A stretch of 64,000 bases of DNA, taken from assembly GCA_025331435.1 (NCBI GenBank), contig JAIWNI010000009.1:434001-498000 (forward strand). Direction: 5' to 3'. The DNA comes from Choanephora cucurbitarum. Lineage: Eukaryota > Mucoromycota > Mucoromycetes > Mucorales > Choanephoraceae. Positions 33,474 to 45,553 of this stretch are shown here, one piece after another (the stretch's first letter is position 1; each line of letters opens with the position of its first letter). The notes beneath the pieces are model-generated. The model did no database searches and was not told where the DNA came from. It was given only the letters and a program-made list of their open reading frames with translations. The translations under genes and the position numbers were made by a program.

Positions 33474-36400
33474 ATGAATTCAACTGCTTTATCAGAAAGC
33501 AGTATAGTAATGAATTGCTGTTGTTGCTGTTGCTATTACTGTTGCTCTCATCAATTTAAAACTCCTCTTTCATCATGGACAGTCAGTTTGGATTCATCTT
33601 GTTCTTGCTGTAGTTGTATATCAACAAACGATCAAGAGCAAGAGGTTCAAGATGCTTCAACTAAAGTGCTACAATCCTCTCGAGACACAATGTTGATCGA
33701 CGATAAAAACATACAGCAAGAAAGCAATGAACCGGAAAAGATGCAAAAGAAGAAGCTTCTTGCAATTGAAGAACTACTTCAAACAGAATATGACTATGTG
33801 CAAGACTTGTTTTATTTAGTTCAAGTAAGTAAAGACTCAAAGAAAAAAAAAGTAATAAAGCCAAGGCTTTGTTTGTCTCTTTTTTGACGTTCAGTGCCTT
33901 ACCTCCCTTCTTGTGAAACCAATTGCCTCAGGGAACTAATGATAATATATTAGGTTTGTTTAGAAACACTATCTCGTCAGCCATGGATAAGCCAAGAACA
34001 TAAACAGATCATTGTTCGAAATGCACCCGATATTTTCAAATTTCACAAACAATTCATCGTATCATTTTCTGCAGGCAGCCTGACATATGACTTCAATTCT
34101 TCAATCGTTGCCAAAAAGTTTCTTGATCAGGTAAATTTCTTCTATTTAGTTTATGAAAAACTTTTTTTAACAGCTTCTAAAAAACAGATCAAGCAATTCT
34201 CGCTCTACAAGCATTACTGTGATATGCACGCAGACGCATGGGCCTTGTTTTCGGAATATCGAGATCGACCAGAATGGTCAAGCTTCTTAAAAGACTGTAC
34301 AACATTAGATGCTTATATCGACAGTTTTAGAGTTATTCCGGATTCTATTTCACAACCTAAAAAGTTACAGTTTGAGGATTATTTGATCAAGGCAAGTTAG
34401 AATGAATTTCCTATACCTTTTCTTCTAAAAGCTGATTGGGGTTTTGTCTTGAAATTTGTTTCTGTATAGCCTGTACAGAGGATATGTCGTTACCACTTGT
34501 TGATCAGAGAAATCATTCGTTATACCTCTCCTCAGACTGCAGAATACGATTTATGGAATGTTGTGTTGAGCGAAATGCAAGATGTTGTCAGTGAAATCAA
34601 TGATTTCAAACTGCAGCGCGATATGAAAGAACGTACAGAATTATTTATAAAGCGTTTGGATGAAGATTGGAGGATGAGTAAGCAGCACTTGACTCAGTTG
34701 GGTAATCTTTTGATTGCAGGTGGTATTGAAGTAACTTATTCTGCTTTGGGTCAAAGTGTTTCAAAGCCAAGATACCTTGGATGCTTTGTATTCAACACCT
34801 ATATTATCATGGTCAGACCAAAAAAGGTAATCAGCTATGAACCAAAACATTGGTTTCCTCTTCACTTGACTGATTTTGAAGACCTGCCGAATATTGAAGG
34901 TAATGCGAGTGATTATTCATACATAGGGAAATCCCAACTTCTTTGTTTCCATAACTCACATGCAAAGACAAAAATCATGAATAGGTCAACGAGAGCATGC
35001 ATTTATAGTCAGGTGCAAGAAACATACATTTGCTTTTAGCGCCAGTTGTGCTCAAGAAAAGCAAGCATGGATAAAGAAGATTCAAGAAGCCATTCACTAT
35101 GCCAAAGACAGCTACAACAACTCAAGAGAGGGCATCATGATGTCGCACGACTTTATTGTATCTTCTTTGCCTGGGCTGAGCAATAAGCAACCATCCTCAT
35201 TTCAAAAGTTACATCTCTCACGTTCCTTCAGCAGCCTACTTGATATGTCCGGAGGCTTACATAAAGTAAACGAAAGAGAAGCAATCAGCGATTCCCCTGT
35301 AGGCTCACACAAGGCGTTTCATAATGACTTGAAATCAAACAACAGCGATACTATAGTGTCCGACCAAACTTTCCTCAAGTCAATCTCAAACGAAGAAGCT
35401 ATGAAAAAGGGACAGAGAGCCAATCATTCGAATTATATCAATCGACGTTCTCAAAGTAGTTTGCAGTTACATTTGGGAGCCCATTCGGACTTGGATGTCA
35501 GTACCGATTACATGGACAAACCAAACACTTGTCGTCGTCCAAGCTCACTTGAACTGCTTTCTTCCAACAGTAACATGATAGGCAAGATGTCCATGCAGTT
35601 CAAGAGCAACCAGCAAAACGCTTTTCGTATGACTGTAGACCATAAGTTGCGCGATGTGTGTACTCAGGAGTACCTGTCGTCAAGGGCATGGCATGTTAGA
35701 GATAAGGATCAGACCACAGGAGAGGGCATGACCGCAGAGAGCAATCTGCTAAAGAAACGTAAATCAACCTCATTCATTCGGACATCTGCTTCTAGTTTCT
35801 CGTTGATCAAACGGGCTACAACCGACTCTACCAAGTTGGCCTTGCAGACAGCGGATCTTGAAGATCCCTTGACAGGTTCTTATCCAAGCTCTATTGATCG
35901 CTCTGGATCACCTATTAACCACTTGCTTGACAAGATACAATTGGGAAGCTCTATGCAGGGCTCTTCTTCCAGTCAATTGCTTCGTGGCATGTCTTTCATT
36001 CGAGTTGATTCGCCACTTTCGTACGATAGTGAATCAAGCTTAAATAGCAATTCTTCACAAAAGCGAGTGGAACGAAAAGCTAGTCGAAGGCATGTCTTGG
36101 TGGATAAAGTGTTACGAAGGATTACGAGTGTACATCATAAACATCTCTCGTCAGAGCGTTCTTCTTTTGGTTTTGATGGTGATCATGAAGTATGTATGCA
36201 CTTTTCCCTCTTTCCCCCCTTTTTATAAACATAACCGTACACTGACCTACTTTTTTTTCTTAAAAAAAAGCTCAAAAAGGCGGCTTCCATTGACGCAAAG
36301 ATGAAACACGAGGAATCCAGCCATTTAGAAATCAATGATCGACCATCCGAGGAGACAGAAAATGCAAAAAAAGAAAGACAAATCGTTATTATGGGAGATC

Positions 36401-36552
36401 AAAACAACACATCAACCTGTTCTTTCTCTGCTTTTGCTTATGCATCTACGCCTATACCTGTAGAAGAAGAGCCTGTAAAGAAGAAGAAAAAATGGAAAAC
36501 GAAGCTAAACCGAATGCGACCAACAAGCTTCTTAAAATTGGCAGCCAACTAG
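33474..36552 (+). CDS. Rho-family guanine nucleotide exchange factor (DH-PH) with poly-Cys N-terminus
   Basis: Exons 33474-33824, 33954-34130, 34188-34391, 34470-34899, 34985-36189 and 36271-36552 give 882 residues. The DH domain begins near residue 93 (LLAIEELLQTEYDYVQDL) and contains the hallmark KPVQRICRYHLLIREI (about 244-259). The PH domain follows (about 300-415), including LGCFVFNTYIIMV and HTFAFSASCAQEKQAW. It should load GTP on Rho/Cdc42-like GTPases controlling polarity. The N-terminus holds MNCCCCCCYYCCSH and SCSCCSC, candidates for palmitoylation or metal binding. The rest is Ser-rich and disordered, ending in Lys-rich KKKKKWKTKLNRM. The intron after residue 244 uses a GC donor (GCAAGT). 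Which Rho GTPase is targeted cannot be told. Confidence 0.88.
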
Positions 36553-36694
36553 AATAGAATGTATCATAAATAATTTAAGCAGAATATTTCTTTTTTTGTG
36601 TGTGTGTGCAGAAACCTATTTATTATGATAGGTATAGAAAGAGAAAGCAAACTTTCTACTCCTTAATACCATACTCACTAATTACAAACAATAA

Positions 36695-38836
36695 ATGGGG
36701 TCGATCCTTAATTTCTTTTTCTTCAATGAATTGCTATTTTCTCTTTCTTCTCTTATGTTTCGACATATTTCAAAACTAACAGCATCTAAGCTAAAGTTCT
36801 CAACTGTCAATGATGGTGGCACTGCCTATACAAGCCCTCGAATGATTGAAAGTTGGATTAAGGAAACTCAGATAGGCTTTGTACGTGTTTTTGTTGTTTT
36901 TAGAAAAAAAGTCTTCTAATGGTAAAATTAGGATGCTCTATTGAATGATCAATTCATACTAGCGGAAGATATATTTTTGGATAACCAAGATCAATTCAGC
37001 TGTAAAACCAGTAAATCCCCCTTTCATGCATTTGGGTATGCATTTCTGACCTACACGAAGGCCATGCTAGCCTTAGAGAGAAAGGAGATTGAAAAGACAA
37101 CTGAGTGTATATCAAAGGTAGAGGGATTCCTCAAACAGAAGCTGAACAAGAACAGGACGAGAAACAGCATGATCAAGATTACCACGAATAAAGGCAACTT
37201 GCCGACCTCTTGCTCTATGCCATCCGATATCACAGAGCTAGTTCAAGATAGACTCCGACACCACCTTGAGTTACTTCAAGCCAATGTTGTCTTGATGTCA
37301 GCCACACTTCAGTTCTTGTTGAACAACTGGACCGACACCATCAAGGCAGGTTATGACCTCTATCGATCCTTTAGGATTTATGAACATCTGTTTGAAAATA
37401 TGGTTGGTGTCAAACTCTCTGAGTACGAAACTTCCATCAGCCTCAATCAACAAAAAGTAGCCACCTTTTATCATTCAGATGGGTTGCTTTCTGATACACT
37501 TTGTTATGGTGCTTTTTTTGGGATAGGCTTATTTCATCTTTTCTTTTCGTTGTTACCTACAAAAGGTAGATCGATAGAGAGATGATTTCATTATTTTCTG
37601 ACTTTCTCATCTCTTTTCTTTTAAAGTGGCAAAGATATTAAACAACCTTGGATTTCAGCCTTCTAGAACTATAGCTGTTCATTTATTAAATGAGTCGTGC
37701 AAGAATGAAACGATGTATGCATCACTTAGTTCGCTTGTACTCTTGACATTTTACACCAACGTCTCGGCCTATATTCAGCCACAGATCAATAGGTTTTTCT
37801 CATTTCAAGATGCGACGTGTGCTCTTGAATTTTTAAAGCACAAACATCCGAATGGCCGCATTTGGCAACTGATAGAAGGACAATTGAAGACACAGACTAA
37901 TTGTTTAGACCAAAGCTTAATGCTTTTTAACCAAGCCAAAAGACCTGTAGGAGATCAAGTGATTCCTTCTCTCATGTACGATAAAGAAACTACTCCTATC
38001 CGAAGTCAATCCGTTATAGAATTTAATCAGTTCCGTGTTTTTGTTATCTATGAGATTGGCTGGTAAAAAAAAAAGGAGATTTAAAATTAGAAATACATCT
38101 CATCATTTCTTTTAGGGTACACATCTATACTGGTGATTATGCAAAAGCAACCGAAACTTTCTTTTGGTTAGAAAGTATGTGCAACTGGTCTCGTCTGTTC
38201 TATCATTATATATCCACATGTTGTATGATAGCAGACGGTCTGTACGATAAAGCCATTCTTGAAATTAAACAAATCAGAGAACTCTCTCATCAGAAACGCA
38301 AGACATCCAGTCGCCTCTCGAGCCATGAACACTATGCTGAATCCAAAGTACAGTCCTGGCTCGATGTATCAGAAAGCCAAGCCATCTCTTTACGAGAGAC
38401 ACTAGAACATCACATCATAAATCCTGTATGGGAGCTGGTCTATTTATGGAATGGGACACGACATTGGCAACACAAGGTGTTAGCGGATATTGAGCGGCGA
38501 TTTCAGACGTGTCATCCCAAAGATCCTGTTTTGTGCCTTATCATGGGCGTCATTTACCGTGACATTCATCAGGATATTGAGTTGGCTTTGGAGTGCCTTA
38601 ACCTAGCTTTGTTGGTCGAAGCCCATTGGACATCTCCTTATGCCATGTATGAGATAGCTGTGACCTATTGTACTCAACAACAAAAACGATCGGACATTCA
38701 GATCATTGTGTCGGACTGGATCCAATGCATTGAGAGGCACTATCAACAGCATAGTCAAGATACTGAATGGGAAGCACGTATGCAGATCAAATGTCAATTG
38801 TTATTAGAATCTTATTGTTTAGAGAAGTCTATCTGA
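36695..38836 (+). CDS. TTC39/IML2-like tetratricopeptide protein
   Basis: Exons 36695-36880, 36932-37565, 37627-38062 and 38116-38836 give 658 residues in frame. The family signature of TTC39/Iml2 (DUF3808) is visible: LCYGAFFGIGLFHLFFSLLPTKVAKILNNLGF in the middle (recognised in pieces), HIYTGDYAKA, and C-terminal TPR-like helices (ELALECLNLALLVEAHW, YAMYEIAVTYC). Yeast Iml2 is linked to inclusion-body and lipid-droplet clearance; the precise activity is unknown. The N-terminus may start at 36695 or at a later ATG (36755 region, MFRHISKL); the first codons are hydrophobic and uncertain. It lies 142 bp after the RhoGEF gene on the same strand and converges on PP4C with only 61 bp between stops. 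Confidence 0.83.
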
Positions 38837-38897
38837 AAATTTCTCCTCCTTTCTCTTATGTATACATTTTATTTCATTAATACAGTTAAATATCGGG

Positions 38898-40223
38898 TTA
38901 AAGAAAGTAATCTGGTAATGACTTCTTTTGTGCCACACCTCGGAAATCCTGCTATTAAAGAGAGTTAGATGCGACTTGTATGCCCTTACCATTCCTTTTA
39001 TGTTACCTGAGGAGCAGCTTCAAAAAGCTTATATTTTTTAGTTAGATAGTCGTCTAATTCCAATATCGCAGCAATATTGCCACATCGATAACAATAGTTT
39101 GGTGCAGACCAAACTGTCACAATTGTATCATCAAACATTGGCTTATAACCTTCCATAACTAATTGATGTGCTCTTGCAATCAAATCAAGTCCATTTGCAT
39201 GTAAGAACTATAGATACACAGAAACAAGTCAATTATCAGCACATGTATTCTGCAGGTATCACATACACCTTGAACAACATCAGCACCAAAAAGATAACCA
39301 GCACCTCTAGGACTATATCCCCAGCCATCAATTTCTAAAGGTCCCCACAAAAATGAGAAAAAATAATAATTAAGCGTTGTTTATATCCTTACCTTCTGGA
39401 TCAGACCAAAGAAGATCACACATAGCACCATCATGAGGTACTTCTTGTTTTCTATCAATTGTTCTAATCTACAGAGCAAAAGTCATCAGTGAATCTCTTT
39501 TTTATGTAGGCACAATAGCATCTTACTTGATCCAGTGTGTTGATAGTAGGAGAAAGCCCACCATGAACACAGAACACTTTGTCATCGATGATAGCACTTA
39601 GACTTAGATAATCAAATACTTCGCAACAATATCGCCATACATTAGCTGATCCATATTTGCGCGTACATTCATCATAAAAACCATACACCTGTGTAATCTG
39701 CCTACTCTCATGGTTGCCTCTGATAAGTGTGATTCTGTCAGGGTATCTTACTTTCAATGCTAATAGTAACAAAAAGGTTTCTACAGAGTAATAGCCTCGA
39801 TCCACAAAATCACCTAGATGGAAACAGAGATGAGACGCGCTTCCAAGTTTTTTCTTTCTTTCTTACCCATGAACAGATAGTTTGTTTCTGGACATTCACC
39901 ACCTACTCGAAACAGTTCCTTCAAGTCATGAAATTGACCGTGAATATCACCACATATCTTTAAGAGAGAAAGAGAGTAAGATAAAAGAGAGGCATGAGTC
40001 AAGTCGGTTATTTACAGTAACAGGTGCATCCACTCGTTGGACATTGCTTTCTTCAATCAAGATCTCTCTTGCTTTTGAACATAGTTCTTTTACTTCTTGT
40101 TCAGTAATAATTTCACCTCTTCTTAACTGCTCTAGTTGTCTATTGATAGTGAACTTTTTCCCTTAGTCTATACTTTATCAAGTCTAAAGTCTATCTTGGT
40201 TTGTACCTATCGAGATCAGCCAT
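38898..40223 (-). CDS. PPH3: Serine/threonine protein phosphatase PP4 catalytic subunit
   Basis: Eight exons: 40223-40207, 40139-40016, 39957-39867, 39813-39527, 39468-39393, 39334-39267, 39207-39007 and 38948-38898; 304 residues (human PP4C 307). The start [16 protein letters not shown] and the motifs [51 protein letters not shown] and [12 protein letters not shown] contain all metal-binding residues of PPP phosphatases. The text matches PP4 rather than PP2A or PP6 ([28 protein letters not shown]). A last exon of 17 codons, found only by splicing, adds [16 protein letters not shown]. It restores the C-terminal YFL that is carboxymethylated in PP2A-like enzymes. PP4 dephosphorylates gamma-H2A and other DNA-damage checkpoint targets. 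Confidence 0.95.
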
Positions 40224-40310
40224 TGTTATGTATATACAATAAGAAAAGAAAAGAAAAAAGCCAAAAAAATAAAATGACGCAAAATTTAAATTTAAATAAT
40301 AATATGGGAA

Positions 40311-40724
40311 TCATGAACAGTGTTTATTTCTTTTACGACTAATATTACAACTGTCGTTACCACAGCAACTGTGGCTCTCTGTATAGTTAAGCTCATTTTG
40401 ACTATATGCTTCAATAATGGACCGCAGGGATTGTATTTCTTTAGTTTGTTTCGCCACAAGTGTCATAAGGGTATGGATTCTTTTGATATATTGTAATTCA
40501 GTAGGTGTTGGGGGTGGTCGTGTGTCCACTAGAGATTCTTGTGAAGCAGGTTTGCCATAATGATGTATATATTGTTGATAATTTGATAGTCTGTTACTTG
40601 TTGGATCACTAGTATCTACAATCATAGGGAATCTACCATCTTCAGGAGTGGCAGGTGTTCTTTTGTCGTCCAAAATGAAGTCAATTGTTTGCTTTTCTTG
40701 TTGTTGTGATGAACAGAGAGACAT
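40311..40724 (-). CDS. Hypothetical 137-residue protein with short coiled coil and Cys-containing tail
   Basis: A single-exon frame starting at 40724 encodes MSLCSSQQQEKQTIDFIL..., a Pro/Asp-rich middle (TRPPPTPTELQYIKRI), a predicted helix/coiled coil (TLMTLVAKQTKEIQSLRSIIEAY) and a short Cys tail (SCCGNDSCNISRKRNKHC). I do not recognise the family. The upstream in-frame ATG at 40859 adds an AT-repeat-coded Tyr/Ile-rich stretch that is almost certainly untranslated leader. Codon use and amino-acid composition look like a real small regulatory protein; bZIP-like or other roles would be guesses. It lies 87 bp upstream of the PP4C start on the same strand. Confidence 0.6.
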   Translation of the reverse strand: MSLCSSQQQEKQTIDFILDDKRTPATPEDGRFPMIVDTSDPTSNRLSNYQQYIHHYGKPASQESLVDTRPPPTPTELQYIKRIHTLMTLVAKQTKEIQSLRSIIEAYSQNELNYTESHSCCGNDSCNISRKRNKHCS

Positions 40725-42455
40725 GGTATTATTGTTGTATATATTAATGCTTATAAATAAAGAAAGGAATTGAACTGTACAATGAGAGCTTATATATATA
40801 TAGGGAAAGGCAAGGAGAATATATATATATAGATAGATGTGTGTGTGTATATAATACAATTATGTAGAAAATATATAAATAGGTTAGAAAAGGAAAGAAG
40901 AGAGAGAGAAAACTACAAAAGAAGAAAAGTAAGAGAGAGAAATAAAGAAAGGAGAAGTGATGATATTTATACAGTTGTCATTAAGCCTTTTTTTTATGGC
41001 TGAAAAAAATAAATAAATAAAGAATGAGGCTTTCAAAAAATATTATTATTTTAAAGCCCATTTTGTTGCTTGACGTTATAAAAGACAATAAGGTAAAAAA
41101 ATCCATTTGATTTCTATCATATTTCTTGCCTTGAAGAAAAAATAAATAAAAAAGGTATGTCTTTAGTTCTCCTTTATGTACTTACATTATTCATTTGTCT
41201 TCATGAATTGAATTTTTATTATTTTATTTTGTGGTTTTTTTTAAGCTAGTTTCTCTTTTTTATTTTTTGCTAAGCCTATTTATTTAGTTAAACAGAAAAC
41301 GCCACTGTTGTTGTGCTTCAAGAGAGAAAAACTTAAAAAAATTGTGTTACTTTGATAATAATAGTAAAAAAAAAATATTTTTTTCCAAGTGTAACCTATA
41401 GGATGCTATGTCTATTTTCAAATCAACACACTTTATCAAGTAAAGCTTAAAAAACTTTTTTTCTTTCAGTTACGCAACACTTACTGATGAACACAATTAT
41501 TTTTAGAGAGGATGATCCCTTTCTCTTTCAATTGACTATTGTGTTCAAATCCTTTCTTTTCGAAAAAAAAGCCGTGTTGTGTTCATTTGAATTTTATTAC
41601 TTTTTTTATCTCTATTTCCTTCCTTCTTATTGACAAGTGTTACCTTTGAACTTCTTTTTCTTGGGTCCCACGGAGTTTAAATGGAATAGAGAACAATAAA
41701 CTCTTTTTTTAGTAATCTAACTATCATTCTTTGTACAAGCATGATAATGACTCAATGTCAATTCTTTCTATCTTATCAATCAAATCACGAATGCTATTGA
41801 CTCTTGACTTAGATTGTTGGACAACATACATAAGTAGTGCTTTCTTCAATTCATCCTTAACTAAAAAAAGACAGAGAAACAAGTTGTACAAAATAGGCTT
41901 TGATCCTCTGTATTGAATGATACAACAGGTGATAGACAGATTCATGTTCTAATCAAGTTGTTACTGATATCATTCAAAAGAGAGAGATACTTGCTTATGG
42001 TTTCATTCAGTTCTTACTCTGTTTAATTTGCTTTATATGTTATGCTACTTCAATAGAGCATAGATTTCTTTATTTAGAAAGTAATTGGATGAAGAGAGAT
42101 AAACTAATTTATCTTTATCTATCAAAGCGTAACATGGTCAGTGGGTTTTATGAGTATAAATCATTAACTTCTTAGACCATAATACTTGTATCACTATTCT
42201 CCTCTCAAGAAAGCGTACACCATGTATGCGTAAGCCTTCTTCCTATACCGTCATGAACTTTAATCTTAATCAGTCAGATGAAACTAACAATACACAAACA
42301 GACAGAAATTCCATACATACTATCGATTCCCATTACAAAAGAAACGTGGCTGACAAAAAAAATATGTCAAAACCTGAACATCATAGCTTACAACCCTCTC
42401 TTACAGTTACACACAAAAAACATTGACCATAAGGGTTCTAACCCTGTAATTAAGT
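40725..42455. other. AT-rich intergenic region
   Basis: The sequence holds TATATA microsatellites (about 40790-40880), GAAA/AG purine repeats (40885-40960) and T/A homopolymers. Only one possible small gene (41724-41945, listed) is worth noting. A plus-strand frame at 42226-42426 has no features. Confidence 0.5.
41724..41945 (-). CDS. Possible small helical protein (52 residues if spliced)
   Basis: The 3' part reads FKDELKKALLMYVVQQSKSR... and ...DLIDKIERIDIESL, an amphipathic helix with heptad-like spacing that looks like real coding sequence. The 5' part of the frame is not convincing, but a GTATCA donor and a T-rich ...TTTTTTTAG acceptor (about 41856) would join MNLSITC to FKDEL and remove it. 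The result is a 52-residue protein, possibly a subunit of a larger complex. I do not recognise it. It could also be a chance frame or the last exon of a longer gene. Confidence 0.3.
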   Translation of the reverse strand: MNLSITCCIIQYRGSKPILYNLFLCLFLVKDELKKALLMYVVQQSKSRVNSIRDLIDKIERIDIESLSCLYKE

Positions 42456-43283
42456 TTAATCATTTCTTGCTAATACCAACACAGTAGGCCATTCTAGATT
42501 GACCACAGTGTTTTTATCTTTCACCTGCATGACCTGTACAATGTTGTCCATCAGTTGATCTACAGGATCTTGTTTCCCTTTATTCTCAGGGTCATTCATA
42601 TAGTTGTTGTAAGGTGATGCTGTCTTGAGATAGTTACCCAACTCTTGTAGGCTCATTGAGTTACTCATCAATGAACAATCCAAGGGCTCGCTTAGATGAG
42701 TTTTATCTTCTGATGCAGGTGTAATGTACCATTGTTGGCATGAGAAGGGAAATGTGATATCGCGGTATAGGTTTCGCATAAATCGAATGTTCTGATTGGC
42801 ATATCGATCAAAATCACCTTCCTGCAACTCTTTAAGTAATCGCGTTGCCTCAGGTTGATCTTGGATCACAGGGAAGAAATAGCCAAAGACAGCCAAGGTT
42901 CCTGTCTCTCGCTTGAGGACACGCTTGACTTCTCTAAAGAATGCAGAATGATCAAACCAGTGAAAGGCAGTGGCTACTGTGACCATATCGACTGAATGAT
43001 CTTGAAAACGTGAAAGATCTTCAGCTGATCCTACTTGGTATACAATGTTGTCTCGAGCAAGACCATGATTGACTTGTTCTTCAAGAGGATCAAGGCCATA
43101 GACTTTTTTGAATGTCTTGCTGAGTTCAACAGCTACTTGGCCAGTGCCCGTGCCTACATCTACTGCCAGTTCATGGCCTCCTTGATGGAAACGGTAGATA
43201 AGAGAGTAAATCTGAGGGTGATAGGTTGGTCTTGCCTTAGCATAACTGGCACCAGAATAATTGATTGCGTTTGAAGAAGACAT
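42456..43283 (-). CDS. SAM-dependent methyltransferase, CRG1/TMT1-like
   Basis: A single exon of 275 residues from the ATG at 43283. The class I methyltransferase signatures are clear: motif I LAVDVGTGTGQVAVEL (SAM binding), the acidic residue after strand 2 (KVYGLDPLEEQV), VGSAEDL, and VTVATAFHWFD before the post-II region. The overall pattern (YAKARPTYHPQIY at the start, HWFD, VKRVLKRETGTLAVFGY) fits the yeast trans-aconitate (TMT1) / CRG1 small-molecule methyltransferases. Substrate is not predictable. An in-frame ATG at 43367 would add 28 residues with no family similarity; I prefer 43283. No introns. Confidence 0.88.
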   Translation of the reverse strand: MSSSNAINYSGASYAKARPTYHPQIYSLIYRFHQGGHELAVDVGTGTGQVAVELSKTFKKVYGLDPLEEQVNHGLARDNIVYQVGSAEDLSRFQDHSVDMVTVATAFHWFDHSAFFREVKRVLKRETGTLAVFGYFFPVIQDQPEATRLLKELQEGDFDRYANQNIRFMRNLYRDITFPFSCQQWYITPASEDKTHLSEPLDCSLMSNSMSLQELGNYLKTASPYNNYMNDPENKGKQDPVDQLMDNIVQVMQVKDKNTVVNLEWPTVLVLARND

Positions 43284-43978
43284 GTGATAAGCACTGCTTT
43301 TTGCTGTCTGTTTGAAATGGCTTATATAGCCCAAAGTAAAAGAGTAGAATGAGTCATTATGATCCAATATGAGTCATGAGAAAATAATGAAGGATTACTT
43401 TGGATACACCAAAAGAACAGTGAACATGTCAAACATGACCCTTGCTTTCATTAATTCATATAAGGACAATGGTTTGAATATTCAGTGAGGCTAAGCAAAA
43501 CATGGGATTTTACCAGGCTCTGATTTAGCTACAAGTAAAAGTTAGTGTTCATTCATTGTCAACAAAGACCATTGACGTTTGTAACAAAGAAGGTTCCTTT
43601 TTCTTTGACGTAGTTAGTCTATTGAGCTTTAAAACAAATTGAAATCCAGAGTAAAGCAAAGATGGCTTTTTGTAAGCTTCTAGACCTTTATGCAAGGTGA
43701 CAATATGTCCTCGCTTATGCTTAGAGCTATCAGACAAGGCTTATTGAGATCTCTTTGTTGGTCACTCATTCAGTCACTGTGTGTCAGTCTAAAGGTCTAT
43801 GAAAAGAGAGAGTGTATGTGGTATTAACTGATGAAAGTGTTCGTTAATTCCACCAGAGGATCTCTTCTCTGGCAACATTCTGTTTTCTTCTTGTCAAGTC
43901 GAAGCCGAGGTCAACACTTGGGTCTCTTTTAGCTCTAACTAAAATGTGTTGATGCACTAGAAAACACTAGGCTATAAT

Positions 43979-44075
43979 GCTTAACTCAGAGGAAAATGGG
44001 CTGATCTTTGACTCCTCCTTCAACTTGTTCCCACTAGAGAGGAAATAAAATCACTCTCTTCTGGGTTAAGTGGCG
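43979..44075. repeat. Small inverted-repeat element with CTTAACTCAGAG ends
   Basis: The left end reads GCTTAACTCAGAGG and the right end CTTCTGGGTTAAG, which are reverse complements with one or two transitions, about 70 bp apart. The same TTAACTCAGAG core forms the arms of the hairpin at 60746-60799. This suggests a short non-autonomous element family. Confidence 0.5.
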
Positions 44076-45529
44076 CTAAATCTGAGGACATCTAGTATTC
44101 AAAATAATTTGCAAGGCCTTGACCTTTGATTAATTCTCCAGTCAAATACATATAAACGCAATCAATTTGAACTGCTTGAAAAAAAGTCAAGTCCTCTTTG
44201 CTTTCTATCATTACTTAAAAGACAGCTCAAGCCAGAATGTTTGATGATTGTAAAGGGATATAGACTAATTAGAACAAACTAATACAAAAAAGTTCTTGTG
44301 TTGTAGAATTACTGTTCTTTAATAAAAGAAAAGAAGCCAAATAAAACCTTAAGCATAAGCTCATCTGGCTTTCTTTTCATAAAGCATATTTGCTTGTAAC
44401 AACTTCACTTACCATTTGTTTTATTTCGAAAAAAAAAAAACTTAAGCCATACAATAGATCTTGAGTTTTTCTTTGTGAAAATTAAAACAAAGAGCTCTCT
44501 ACCTAATGTTATTGAGCTCTTTCCTATTCTAGCATCTGATTGAAATTGACATACTAGACAGATACAACTCATGATGTATGCACTCTCTTGTAGTATTTTC
44601 AAGGTATCAATTATGATTTTTGGTTGGCATTTAGTTTTTCCTCTTTCAAACAGCTAACTAATCATATTGTCTTGCCTAAACAATTTGAATCGCTGCATCT
44701 TTGATTGACTGCCAAACATACGTAGGGCTCTTGTGCCTTTGCTTTTCTCTTTTGAGGCTCATCGGTTTTTAGATAGTTCCTGGTAACTGATAGGATGCCC
44801 TTGCTTATAAAACTATCAGCTAAATTGTCAAACTACACTGTTAGCCGAGAAAATAAACTCTTGTTGAAATGCCTGAAAAGAAGTGTATGGCATATCAAGG
44901 TCTTAGTGGTCAGTAATAAGAGAGATGGCTTTTTCGGCAACAAGTACGTCAATTGAACACATGAATTGAAAGAGGCTAACTTCATTCCTTTCAGCAAGAA
45001 AAAGAGGATGACATCCTGAGATCCAATGATTGGTTCATAGAGATATTTATAGTCATAGGTACTTTTGAGAAAATAGCTTTCAACTGATCTGCATTACGAT
45101 GAAATGATTTGTCCTTTTCAACAAGCTGTACCTTTTTTTAGACTCCTTCTCTATCAAATTCCTTCAAGTCCTTACATCTCAATTCTAATTGGACAACACA
45201 CTTTTCCATAAGTGTACAACCTTTTTTTTTTATCTTTTTTAGGCAATATCATTCTGGACCAAAAGTGATATGCCGACCAATGAACTGGCGCTCCATCTTT
45301 GATAACAAGCCCTTTTCTCCTACCGCTACCTTAAATACTATCAATAGACACCTTCATTTCCTTGACAACCAACGCTACATTTAGTTCACCAATAGTTTCC
45401 CTCGCCTCCTTTTACTATTTTTTTAATTTTATATATCCAGTCTTTTTCTTCCCTCTTCTGACATTTAAAGGACTTTAAATAAAACCGGACTTGTTCCCCT
45501 AAAAAAAAAAAGATATGCCGACCATCCAA

Positions 45530-45553
45530 ACGCGTCCCTTTCCAAAAACGCGT
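45530..45553. promoter_or_regulatory. Two ACGCGT (MCB) boxes upstream of importin beta
   Basis: Exact ACGCGT hexamers at 45530-45535 and 45548-45553, 12 bp apart, lie about 375-400 bp upstream of the importin beta ATG. They match the MBF consensus; activity is inferred. Confidence 0.4.

Noticed and set aside
42226..42426. 66-codon plus-strand frame before the methyltransferase
   Set aside because: Asn/Lys/Thr-rich without features, and it overlaps the 3' flank of the methyltransferase gene; likely chance.
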